Assembly: GCF_024349685.1 (NCBI RefSeq)
Contig: NZ_AP025944.1
Coordinates: 192,001-256,000, forward strand
DNA: 64,000 bases
Origin: Pseudomonas sp. LRP2-20
GTDB taxonomy: Bacteria; Pseudomonadota; Gammaproteobacteria; Pseudomonadales; Pseudomonadaceae
Reading direction: 5' to 3'
This document shows positions 16,414 to 23,930 of this stretch, piece after piece. Position numbers and translations under genes: made by a program. The notes beneath the pieces were generated by a model, which saw only the letters and a list, made by a program, of their open reading frames with translations, was not told the origin of the DNA and searched no databases. How positions within the stretch are numbered: the first letter of the stretch is position 1; every line of letters begins with the position of its first letter.

Positions 16414-17828
16414 AACAGCTGATCCTGGCGGGGTTCTGCCTGTCCCTGGGGGCCTGCATGATGGTCGGCCCCGATTACCAAGTGCCGAAGGACGCGGCGG
16501 TGCAACGCAGCGACCTCAACGGCCCGCTGCGCCAGGATGCCGACAGCGTGGTGTCGGCACCGGTACCCGAGGACTGGTGGCAGCTGTATCAGGATCAACG
16601 CCTCAACGAACTGGTGCGCCAGGCGCTGAGCGCCAATACCGAACTGCGCGTGGCTGCGGCCAACATCGCCAAGGCCCGTGCCCAGGTCGAAGTGGCCGAG
16701 TCGCAAGGTGGCTTCAATGGCGGCATCAAGGCGGGTGCCCAGCGCCTGCAGGAGTCCGGCCAAGCCTTCCTGCTACCTGAGAAGGTGCCGGTGGCCAACA
16801 TCGGTGAGGCCATCATCAGCGCCTCGTACCAGTTCGACCTGTGGGGCACCTTCAAGCGCGGCACCGAGGCCGCCAAGGCCAACGCCGACGCGGTGCAGGC
16901 CGCCGCCGACACTGCGCGTATCACCCTGGTGGCCGACGTGGTCAAGGCCTACACCCAAGTGTGTTCGGCCAACGAGGAATACCACATCGCCCGCGAGTCG
17001 CTGGACCTGCAGGAGCAGAGCGTGAAGCTCAACCAGCGCCTGCGCGACGCCGGCCGTGGCGACGAAACCCAGGTCACCCGCTCGCAGACCCAGTTCAAGT
17101 CGTTGCGCGCCGAACTGCCGCGCTTCAAGGCCGAACGCGAAACGGGCATGTACACCTTGGCGGCGCTGCTGGCCAAGCCTGTGGATAAGTTGCCTGCCGG
17201 CACCGCAGATTGCGCCGAGTTGCCACAGCTGAACCAGCTGGTCCCGGTGGGTGACGGCGCGGCCCTGCTCAAACGCCGCCCCGACGTGCGCCAGGCCGAA
17301 CGCCAGTTGGCAGCCGCCACCGCCGAAATCGGTGTGGCGACCGGTGCGCTGTATCCGGACATCAGCATAGGTGCCCAGGTCGGCACCATCGGTATTCTCG
17401 AAGACCTCGGTGACCCGTCGACCAACCGCTGGGGCTTTGGCCCGCAGATCAGCTGGAGCATCCCGACCAACGGTACCCGCGCCCGCATTCGCATGGCTGA
17501 AGCTTCGACCCAGGCTGCCCTGGCACATTTCGACGGGGTGGTGCTGAACGCTGTCCGCGAGACCCAGACCCGCCTGGCGCAGTACAGTGCACTGTTGGAT
17601 CGGCGTGATGCGCTGGCCGAGGCGGAGAAGTCGGCGAAGGAAGCGGCGGACCAGACGCACCGGTATTACCAGGCAGGGCGTGAGTCGTTCCTGGCGGATT
17701 TGCAGGCGACGCGGACTTATACCGATATGCGCTCGCAGCTGGCGGCGGCCAATAGCCAGGTGGCGTTGGGGCAGATTGGCGTGTTCCTGGCGTTGGGTGG
17801 GGGGTGGAAGGAGGCTGGGAAGCAGTGA
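16410..17828 (+). CDS. Outer membrane efflux lipoprotein, NodT/OprM family
   Basis: 472 residues. The N-terminus has a lipoprotein signal with lipobox LGAC (Cys16), followed by MMVGPDYQVP, the standard opening of NodT-type channels. Two OEP repeats are visible (DQRLNELVRQALSANTELRVAAANIAKARAQV and ALLKRRPDVRQAERQLAAATAEIGVATGALYPDISIGAQVG). It provides the trimeric outer membrane duct for the pump. It is the last gene of the operon; a 3' drift to lower-GC codons is seen but the frame is intact. A long inverted repeat follows. Confidence 0.9.
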   Translation: MKQLILAGFCLSLGACMMVGPDYQVPKDAAVQRSDLNGPLRQDADSVVSAPVPEDWWQLYQDQRLNELVRQALSANTELRVAAANIAKARAQVEVAESQGGFNGGIKAGAQRLQESGQAFLLPEKVPVANIGEAIISASYQFDLWGTFKRGTEAAKANADAVQAAADTARITLVADVVKAYTQVCSANEEYHIARESLDLQEQSVKLNQRLRDAGRGDETQVTRSQTQFKSLRAELPRFKAERETGMYTLAALLAKPVDKLPAGTADCAELPQLNQLVPVGDGAALLKRRPDVRQAERQLAAATAEIGVATGALYPDISIGAQVGTIGILEDLGDPSTNRWGFGPQISWSIPTNGTRARIRMAEASTQAALAHFDGVVLNAVRETQTRLAQYSALLDRRDALAEAEKSAKEAADQTHRYYQAGRESFLADLQATRTYTDMRSQLAAANSQVALGQIGVFLALGGGWKEAGKQ

Positions 17829-18230
17829 AGTTGAAGTGCCTGCCTTGGCATTTTCAGCGCCAGTGAGATCGAGCGCCGCCCGCGCGGCGCATCGCGAGCT
17901 GCGCTCGCTCCTACGTTTGTTTCGGGCCAGTGATGCCTGTGGCAGACGCGCGCGACCGCCTTGTTTGTACCCCGCGATAGGGCGCCATGCGCCAAAAGGG
18001 GCCGCGCGCAAATACCCCAGAAATAATTGGCCTGAAACAAACGTAGGAGCGAGCGCAGCTCGCGATGCGCCGCGCGGGCGGCGCTCGATCTAACAGGCGC
18101 TGCAAAACTGTCGGCAGGCACCTGTCAGCCATCACCCCGTCTCTACGGCAATCCATCTCATCAGATTTGTCTCAAGATTTTTCATGAAATCCCGCCACAA
18201 CCCTTGAGCGAAGCAAAGTGGAAGTGAACA
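17829..18230. other. Intergenic region dominated by a long inverted repeat
   Basis: Apart from the inverted repeat, 18103-18230 holds the upstream region of the FTR1 gene. I see no convincing Fur box; TTTCATGAAA near 18180 is the only dyad. No gene is supported. Confidence 0.5.
17855..18102. repeat. Long inverted repeat, arms about 63-75 bp around a 98-nt centre
   Basis: Left arm 17867-17929 (begins GATCGAGCGCCGCCCGCGCG, ends TTTCGGGCCA) and right arm 18028-18090 are nearly perfect complements; beyond a short unpaired gap, CAGCGCC and GGCGCTG extend the pairing to 17855 and 18102. The core GCGAGCTGCGCTCGCTCCTACG is itself palindromic. It differs from the REP class seen elsewhere. It may be a mobile hairpin unit or terminator of the efflux operon; no gene is visible in the centre. 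Confidence 0.85.
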
Positions 18231-20171
18231 ATGTTCTCTTTCGCATTCCCACCGAGACTGGCCATGAAAACCCGTTCCCGTCTGCTCGCCTGGTTGCCGG
18301 CTGTACTGCTTGGCCCGGTGCTGGCGCTGTGCAGCACCCTGGCGCAGGCCGAAGCGCCCGCCGAGGCTGCCAAAGCCCTGCATTTGCTGGACTACATTGG
18401 TGCCGACTACCCCCCGACCGTGGACAACGGCAAGGTGATCGACGACGGTGAATACCGTGAGCAGCAGGAATTCAGCGGCGTACTGGCCGACCTGGTCCAA
18501 GGCCTGCCGGCCAACGCCGAGCAAGCCGGTCTGCAGCAAGGTGTACAAGCACTGCGTCAGGCCATCGACCAGCGTCAGGACGGCGCAGCGGTAGCCAGGC
18601 AGGCCCGCCAGCTGGGCGCGCGCCTGGCGGTGGCCTATGAGGTCAGCCAGGCCCCGGTGATCACGCCGGACCCGGCCCGTGGCGCCTCGCTGTATGCGCA
18701 GAACTGCTCGATCTGCCACGGCGACACCGGCGCAGGCGACGGCCCGGCGGGCGTGGGTCTGGAGCCAGCACCGGCCAACCTGCGTGACACCGCACGCCTC
18801 GACCAGTTGAGCCTGTTCGACCTCTACAACACCCTGGCGCTGGGCATCGACGGTACCGAGATGCCGTCGTTCGCCGACCAGCTGGATGAGCGCCAGCGTT
18901 GGGATGTGGCTGCCTACATCGCCAGCTTCACTGCCAAGCCAGAAGCCGCCAAAGGCGACAAGACCTGGAACATCGCTGACCTGGCTCGTCAGACCCCGGC
19001 CGAAGTCGCCGCCAATGAAGGTGATGCTGTGGTCGAGGCGTTCCGCGCCCAGCGCGCCCAACCGCCGCTGGTCAAGCGCGGCCCGTCGCAGTTGCTCGAA
19101 TACACTGCCAGCACCCTGGACAAGAGCCTGGCAGCTTACCGTGCAGGCGACCGTGACCAGGCCTATGACCTGTCCGTAGCGGCCTATCTGGAAGGCTTCG
19201 AGCTGGTCGAAAGCTCGCTGGACAACATCGACACGCAAGCGCGCAAGAACACCGAAAAGGCCCTGATGGCCTACCGTCAGTCCCTGCAGGACGGCCTGCC
19301 AGTCGCCCAGGCCGAACAGCGTCTTGCCGATGCTAAAACCAAGCTCGGCCAGGCGGCCAAGCTGCTGGGCAGCGATGGCCTGAGCTGGTCGCTGAGCTTC
19401 ATTTCCGGCCTGCTGATCCTGTTGCGTGAGGGCCTGGAGGCGATCCTGGTACTGGCCGCTGTGCTGGCGTTTCTGCGCAACACTGGCCAGCAAACGGCCA
19501 TTCGCAGCGTCAATATCGGCTGGGGCCTGGCGCTGGTCGCCGGCTTTGCCACCTGGGCCGTGGCGGCCTATGTGATCGACGTCGGCGGTGCCCAGCGTGA
19601 GCTTCTCGAGGGCAGTACGGCCTTGTTCGCCAGCGTCATGGTGCTGTGGCTGGGGGTGTGGATGCACGACCGTCGCCATGCTGCCGCCTGGCAGGACTAC
19701 ATCAAGAGCAGCCTGGTCAGTGGCGGCGGGCGCTTCGGTTTTGCCGTGCTGGCGTTCTTCTCGGTGTACCGCGAGCTGTTCGAAGTGATCCTGTTCTACG
19801 AAACCCTATGGCTGCAGGCTGGCCCAGCTGGTCATCAGGCGGTGCTGGCCGGCGGCGCAACGGCGCTGGTGCTGCTGGTGGGCCTGGCCTGGGTGATCCT
19901 GCGTGGGTCGGCGAAGTTGCCGCTGTCGCTGTTCTTCAGCATCAACGCCGGGCTGTTGTGTGCGCTGTCGGTGGTGTTCGCCGGGCATGGCGTGAAGGCG
20001 CTGCAGGAGGCGGGCGTGCTGGGCACGCGGCCGGTGGCGTTCTTCGAGTTCGACTGGTTGGGGATTCACCCCGATGTGTACTCGCTGAGCGCACAGGCGG
20101 TGGCGCTGCTGGCCATTCTGGTGTTGTATGGGCGTAGTCGCCTGGCCGAGAAACGTCGGGCTACCGTTTGA
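18231..20171 (+). CDS. FTR1 family iron permease fused to a cytochrome c domain
   Basis: 646 residues from ATG 18231 (GGAAG 7 nt upstream); ATG 18264 would give a more standard signal peptide (MKTRSRLLAWLPAVLL...TLAQA). The periplasmic part has a c-type heme site CSICH (C159-H163) with the distal Met probably in GTEMPSF. The membrane part has seven hydrophobic segments and the FTR1 motif LREGLEAILVL (R399). The second motif is YRELFEVILFYE, with Leu-Phe in place of the usual Gly-x. FTR1 proteins take up iron after oxidation at the membrane; the attached cytochrome may pass on the electron. Alone, without EfeO/EfeB genes. Confidence 0.87.
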   Translation: MFSFAFPPRLAMKTRSRLLAWLPAVLLGPVLALCSTLAQAEAPAEAAKALHLLDYIGADYPPTVDNGKVIDDGEYREQQEFSGVLADLVQGLPANAEQAGLQQGVQALRQAIDQRQDGAAVARQARQLGARLAVAYEVSQAPVITPDPARGASLYAQNCSICHGDTGAGDGPAGVGLEPAPANLRDTARLDQLSLFDLYNTLALGIDGTEMPSFADQLDERQRWDVAAYIASFTAKPEAAKGDKTWNIADLARQTPAEVAANEGDAVVEAFRAQRAQPPLVKRGPSQLLEYTASTLDKSLAAYRAGDRDQAYDLSVAAYLEGFELVESSLDNIDTQARKNTEKALMAYRQSLQDGLPVAQAEQRLADAKTKLGQAAKLLGSDGLSWSLSFISGLLILLREGLEAILVLAAVLAFLRNTGQQTAIRSVNIGWGLALVAGFATWAVAAYVIDVGGAQRELLEGSTALFASVMVLWLGVWMHDRRHAAAWQDYIKSSLVSGGGRFGFAVLAFFSVYRELFEVILFYETLWLQAGPAGHQAVLAGGATALVLLVGLAWVILRGSAKLPLSLFFSINAGLLCALSVVFAGHGVKALQEAGVLGTRPVAFFEFDWLGIHPDVYSLSAQAVALLAILVLYGRSRLAEKRRATV

Positions 20172-20227
20172 AGGTTGATGCTGCTGGCCCCTTCGCGGGC
20201 AGTGCAGGAATGAAGAGATCTGACTGA

Positions 20228-20677
20228 ATGCGCATCTGGATCGACGCCGATGCCTGCCCCAAGGCAGCCAAGGACCTGATCGTCAAATTCGCCCTCAAGC
20301 GCCAGCTCGAGGTGGTGATGGTCGCCGGCCAGGCCGTGGCCAAGCCGGCCTTCGCGATTGTGCGCCTGATCGTGGTGCCCAGCGGCATGGACGCAGCCGA
20401 CGATTACCTGGTCGAGCACGCCGTGCCTGGCGAGCTGGTGATCTGCAGTGACGTGCCGCTGGCCGACCGCCTGATCAAGAAGGGCGTGGCAGCCCTGGAT
20501 CCACGTGGCCGCGAGTTCGACGAACGCAACATGGGCGAGCGCCTGGCGGTGCGCAACCTGTTCACCGAGCTGCGCGAGCAGGGCCAGGTCGGGGGAGGGC
20601 AGGCGCCCTATGGCGAACGCGAGAAACAGGCGTTTGCCAATGCCCTGGACCGCATCCTGACCCGCTTGACCAAGTAG
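20228..20677 (+). CDS. YaiI/YqxD family (UPF0178/DUF188) protein
   Basis: 149 residues beginning MRIWIDADACPKAAKDLIVKFA, the conserved start of the family, with the second conserved Asp-rich block ADDYLVEHAVPGELVICSDVPLADRLIKKG and DPRGREFDERNMGERLA. The fold resembles PIN/NYN nucleases, and the acidic residues are conserved, but no activity is established. It begins 57 nt after the iron permease, with a REP remnant (CCCTTCGCGGGCA) in between. Confidence 0.9.
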   Translation: MRIWIDADACPKAAKDLIVKFALKRQLEVVMVAGQAVAKPAFAIVRLIVVPSGMDAADDYLVEHAVPGELVICSDVPLADRLIKKGVAALDPRGREFDERNMGERLAVRNLFTELREQGQVGGGQAPYGEREKQAFANALDRILTRLTK

Positions 20678-20689
20678 TGGCCGGGGGCT

Positions 20690-21147
20690 GCCTTGCAGCC
20701 CATCGCCGGCAAGCGCGGCTCCCACACCGGCCGTATTCTGCTCTAGTCATGCGCAATCCCTGTGGGGTCTGCCATCGCCGGCAAGCGCGGTTCCCACACC
20801 GGCCGTATTCTGCTCTAGTCATGCGCAATCCCTGTGGGGTCTGCCATCACCGGCAAGCGCGGCTCCCGCACCGGCCGTATTCTGCTCTGGTCATGCGCAA
20901 TCCCTGTGGGGTCTGCCATCACCGGCAAGCGCGGCTCCCGCACCGGCCGTATTCTGCTCTGGTCATGCGCAATCCTTGTGGGGGCAGCCATCGCCGGCAA
21001 GCGCGGCTCCCACACCGGCCATATTCTGCTCTAGTCATGCGCAATCCCTGTGGGTCTGCCATCGCCGGCAAGCGCGGCTCCCGCACCGACCGTATTCTGC
21101 TCTGGTCATGCGCAATCCTTGTGGGAGCCGCGCTTGCCGGCGATGGC
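20690..21147. repeat. Tandem array of six 72-bp units built on a REP, closed by an inverted REP
   Basis: Copies of CATCGCCGGCAAGCGCGGCT (or CATCACC variant) begin at 20701, 20773, 20845, 20917, 20989 and 21060: spacing 72, 72, 72, 72, 71. Each unit contains the REP arm, CACCGGCCGTATTCTGCTCT and GTCATGCGCAATCC(C/T)TGTGGG. The array ends with the inverse arm GTGGGAGCCGCGCTTGCCGG (21121-21140). Because 72 is a multiple of 3 the array yields long open frames on both strands that are not genes. Confidence 0.92.
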
Positions 21148-21162
21148 CTGCGCAGCAGGCCC

Positions 21163-21831
21163 TTACTGCTCCCCTTCGTGGGTCAGTTCCAGCACCCGGT
21201 CGACCAGCTTGTAGATGCCGCCGGCGGCTTCGCTGATCGACTTGGCAACCATGTAGGCTGGGGTGGTGACCAGTTTGCGCTGGCTGTCTTCGACGATGTC
21301 ATGTACATCGCATTCTTCATGCTTGCCGCCCATTTTCTCCACGGCCGACGCAGTACCTGCGTCATTGCCGATGGTGCAGACCACGCCAGGGCCGTAGATC
21401 TTCGCCGCCAGCGCCGGCGAGATGCAGATCAGCCCGACCGGCTTGCAGGCCTCGGCAAAGGCTTCGGCCAGTGTCAGCACATCCGGGTTCACCGTGCATT
21501 CGCTGCCTGCCACGGCAAAGTTGGACAGGTTCTTCGCTGCACCGAAGCCACCCGGCACGATCAGCGCGTCGAAATCCTCGGCCTTGGCTTCGCGGATATC
21601 CTTCACCTCGCCGCGAGCGATGCGCGCCGACTCGGTCAGCACATTGCGTGATTCGGGCATTTCCTGACCGGTCAGGTGGTCGATCACGTGCATCTGCGCG
21701 ATGTTCGGCGCAAAGCACTGCACCTGTGCGCCACGCTGGTCGAGGCGCAGCAGGGTGATCACACTTTCGTGGATTTCGGCACCGTCGTACACACCACAGC
21801 CGGAAAGAATCACCGCTACTTTCTTGGTCAT
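21163..21831 (-). CDS. elbB: Isoprenoid biosynthesis glyoxalase ElbB
   Basis: 222 residues from ATG 21831 (GGAG lies 8 nt upstream; the ATG 6 nt earlier is too close to it). MTKKVAVILSGCGVYDGAEIHE opens the ElbB/DJ-1-PfpI fold; VPGGFGAAKNLSNFA is the conserved loop and VGLICISPALAAKI holds the nucleophile-elbow Cys. ElbB acts as a glyoxalase III-like enzyme linked genetically to isoprenoid synthesis. Its 3' end lies 16 nt from the tandem REP array, which may shield it from readthrough. Confidence 0.9.
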   Translation of the reverse strand: MTKKVAVILSGCGVYDGAEIHESVITLLRLDQRGAQVQCFAPNIAQMHVIDHLTGQEMPESRNVLTESARIARGEVKDIREAKAEDFDALIVPGGFGAAKNLSNFAVAGSECTVNPDVLTLAEAFAEACKPVGLICISPALAAKIYGPGVVCTIGNDAGTASAVEKMGGKHEECDVHDIVEDSQRKLVTTPAYMVAKSISEAAGGIYKLVDRVLELTHEGEQ

Positions 21832-21944
21832 GCTCATTACTCCATTTTCGAGGCGCTAAATGTCCTCTAGTTTGGCAGATGTGGCCATAGGGATTACGGC
21901 GGGCGCATCCTAATCTCTGTGGATAACCATCGAGAGCGTTGCCC

Positions 21945-23240
21945 ATGGACCTGATTCTGCTGGCCGTGCCGTTCTTCTTCGTGCTGATCGCGGTGGAGCT
22001 GGTCGCCGACCGCGTGCGCGGCCAGCGCAACTTCACCCTGGCCGATTCGATCAACAGCCTCAGCACCGGTGCGCTGTCCACCAGCACCGGCCTGCTGACC
22101 AAAGGCGTAGGGCTGCTGACCTATGCGCTGGCCTGGGAGCACCTGGCGCTGCTGCGCCTGCCGCAGAACGCCCTGTGGGTCTGGCTGCTGGCCTTCGTAC
22201 TGTACGACTTGTGCTACTACTGGCTGCACCGCCTGGGCCATGAGCGCAACGTGCTGTGGGCGGCGCATTCGGTGCATCACCAGAGCGAGGAGTACAACCT
22301 CACCACCGCCCTGCGCCAGACCAGCAGCGGTTTCATCTTCTCGTGGATCTTCTACTTGCCGCTGGCGCTGGTCGGCGTGCCGCCGGTGGTGTTCATCACT
22401 GTGGCGTCGCTGAACCTGCTGTACCAGTTCTGGGTACACACCCGGCACATCCCCAAGCTGGGTTGGCTCGAGTGGGTGCTGATCACGCCGTCCAACCATC
22501 GCGTCCACCATGCGCAGAATCCTGCTTACTTGGATCGCAACTACGGTGGTGTGTTCATTGTCTGGGATCGCCTGTTCGGCACGTTCAAGGAAGAGGACCC
22601 GGCCGAGCCCGTTGTGTTCGGCGTGACCACGCCCTTGGCCAGCTGGAACCCGTTGTGGGCCAACCTGCAGTTCTATGCCCAGCTGTGCAGCGATGCCCGC
22701 CGCACCCGCCGCTGGCAGGACAAGCTGCGCATCTGGTTCATGCCTACCGGCTGGCGCCCGGCCGATGTCGCGGCGGCTTATCCACAGGCGAAGCAGAACC
22801 TGGCGTTGTTCCGCAAGTTCGAGATTGCCCTGGACCGGGCGTGGAAGGTGTACGTGGCGGTGCAGTTCGTCGTCTACATCGCGTTGGGCAGCTACCTGAT
22901 GGATGTGGCCGAGCGTGTGCCGAGCGCCGCCCTGGTGCTCGGCTGGTCGCTGATGGCATTTGGCTTGTTCGTCTTGGGTGCGGCCCTGGAAAACCGGCCG
23001 TGGGCGCTGCGCCTGGAGCTGGCGCGCCTGCTGACGCTGGTGCCGGCGCTGTACCTGGCCGGCACGCTGGGCTTAGCGGTGGTCGTGCCCGTGTTCTGGC
23101 TGCTTCTCGGTGTTTACCTGCTGCTCAGTGCTGGCGGGCTGTTCCTCTGCCGCCGCGCGGCGCTCGGCGCGGATGGTGCGAAAGCGCCGGCGCAGCCACA
23201 GCAGGCCACCCAGCAGCAACAGGCCGCCGAGCACCCATAG
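21945..23240 (+). CDS. Sterol desaturase / fatty acid hydroxylase family membrane protein
   Basis: 431 residues from ATG 21945 (GAGAG upstream). Multiple hydrophobic helices surround the di-iron histidine clusters: HRLGHE, HSVHHQSEEYN and NHRVHHAQN, the hallmarks of the family that hydroxylates or desaturates lipids. An additional C-terminal block (about residues 300-400) has several membrane helices. The tail is Ala/Gln-rich (AQPQQATQQQQAAEHP). Its last 168 nt are antisense to the 3' end of the DedA gene. Substrate unknown. Confidence 0.85.
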   Translation: MDLILLAVPFFFVLIAVELVADRVRGQRNFTLADSINSLSTGALSTSTGLLTKGVGLLTYALAWEHLALLRLPQNALWVWLLAFVLYDLCYYWLHRLGHERNVLWAAHSVHHQSEEYNLTTALRQTSSGFIFSWIFYLPLALVGVPPVVFITVASLNLLYQFWVHTRHIPKLGWLEWVLITPSNHRVHHAQNPAYLDRNYGGVFIVWDRLFGTFKEEDPAEPVVFGVTTPLASWNPLWANLQFYAQLCSDARRTRRWQDKLRIWFMPTGWRPADVAAAYPQAKQNLALFRKFEIALDRAWKVYVAVQFVVYIALGSYLMDVAERVPSAALVLGWSLMAFGLFVLGAALENRPWALRLELARLLTLVPALYLAGTLGLAVVVPVFWLLLGVYLLLSAGGLFLCRRAALGADGAKAPAQPQQATQQQQAAEHP

Positions 23241-23717
23241 CTCGTACTTCTTGATACTGCCCAGCATGCCTTCGAGGATGGCGCCGAAGTGGTAGGCCGC
23301 CAGGCCCAGCGCCAGGGCCCATACGGCGGCGCCGATGCCGTTGAGCAGCAGGTAGCGGCGCGGCGGGTAGCCGGACAGACCGATGGCCACCGGCATCACC
23401 GTGCGCAGGCCATAGACGAAGCGGAAGCTCAGCACCCAGATGTCCGGGTGGCGGCGGATATGCTCCAGTGCCCGGTCACCCATGGCCTGCCAGCGCGGCT
23501 TGCGCGCGAGGATCTTGCGCCCGTGCCGCCGGCCCATGAAGTACCACAGCTGGTCGCCGGCGTAGCTGCCACAGAAGGCCACCAAAACCACCAGCTTGAT
23601 GTCCATGTATTCGCGGAACGCAAGGAAGCCCGCAAGGACCAGAATGGTCTCGCCTTCGAAAAAGGTGCCTAGAAAAAGGGCAAAGTAGCCGAAATCCTGC
23701 AGGAATTGTTGGAGCAT
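23073..23717 (-). CDS. DedA family membrane protein
   Basis: 214 residues from ATG 23717 (the frame is open further upstream, but MLQQFLQDFGYFALFLGTFFEGETILVLAGFLA is the canonical DedA start). FCGSYAGDQLWYFMGRRHG, the amphipathic RFVYGLRTVMPVAIGLSG with its conserved Arg, and a last membrane segment (LWVLGGLLLLGGLLWL) are present. DedA proteins flip lipid carriers or phospholipids and help maintain proton motive force. The charged tail ends HGHDHR. The C-terminal 55 codons overlap the convergent hydroxylase gene. Confidence 0.88.
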   Translation of the reverse strand: MLQQFLQDFGYFALFLGTFFEGETILVLAGFLAFREYMDIKLVVLVAFCGSYAGDQLWYFMGRRHGRKILARKPRWQAMGDRALEHIRRHPDIWVLSFRFVYGLRTVMPVAIGLSGYPPRRYLLLNGIGAAVWALALGLAAYHFGAILEGMLGSIKKYELWVLGGLLLLGGLLWLRRRFRTIRAERRAAAEEQPASTEQQVNTEKQPEHGHDHR

Positions 23718-23851
23718 TTTCTGAGGTGCTGGCGAAATGAACGCGCAGCCTACCCCTTCGCGCGCATTCGTGAAAGTGTCCAAATGTGTCTCGACGTGAA
23801 CAATTCCTACACGGACAATACCGGCAGCCTTAAGTCGCGGCTTGCGCGAAG

Positions 23852-23869
23852 CTGTAACACAGCCGTCAT
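23852..23869 (+). promoter_or_regulatory. Candidate Pho box of ppk
   Basis: CTGTAAC-ACAG-CCGTCAT matches the two 7-mers of the Pho box (CTGTCAT-N4-CTGTCAT) at 11 of 14 positions with correct 4-nt spacing. TATCTT at 23880 is a plausible -10 at the right distance. It lies 61 nt before the ppk start; ppk is PhoB-controlled in related bacteria. Confidence 0.6.
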
Positions 23870-23930
23870 AATGGACGCTTATCTTGCCGCTCAATTGATC
23901 ATAGGGCGTTAACGTCCTCAGGAACGTCAG

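Noticed and set aside
18103..18230. Fur box before the FTR1 gene
   Set aside because: Only TTTCATGAAA is palindromic; no GATAAT-type hexamer array was found.
20677..21651. Long open frames with repeated HRPYSALVMRNPCG on the plus strand, and a mirror on the minus strand
   Set aside because: They are produced by the 72-bp tandem REP array (72 is divisible by 3) and by antisense of elbB; no ribosome binding site and not a protein repeat family.
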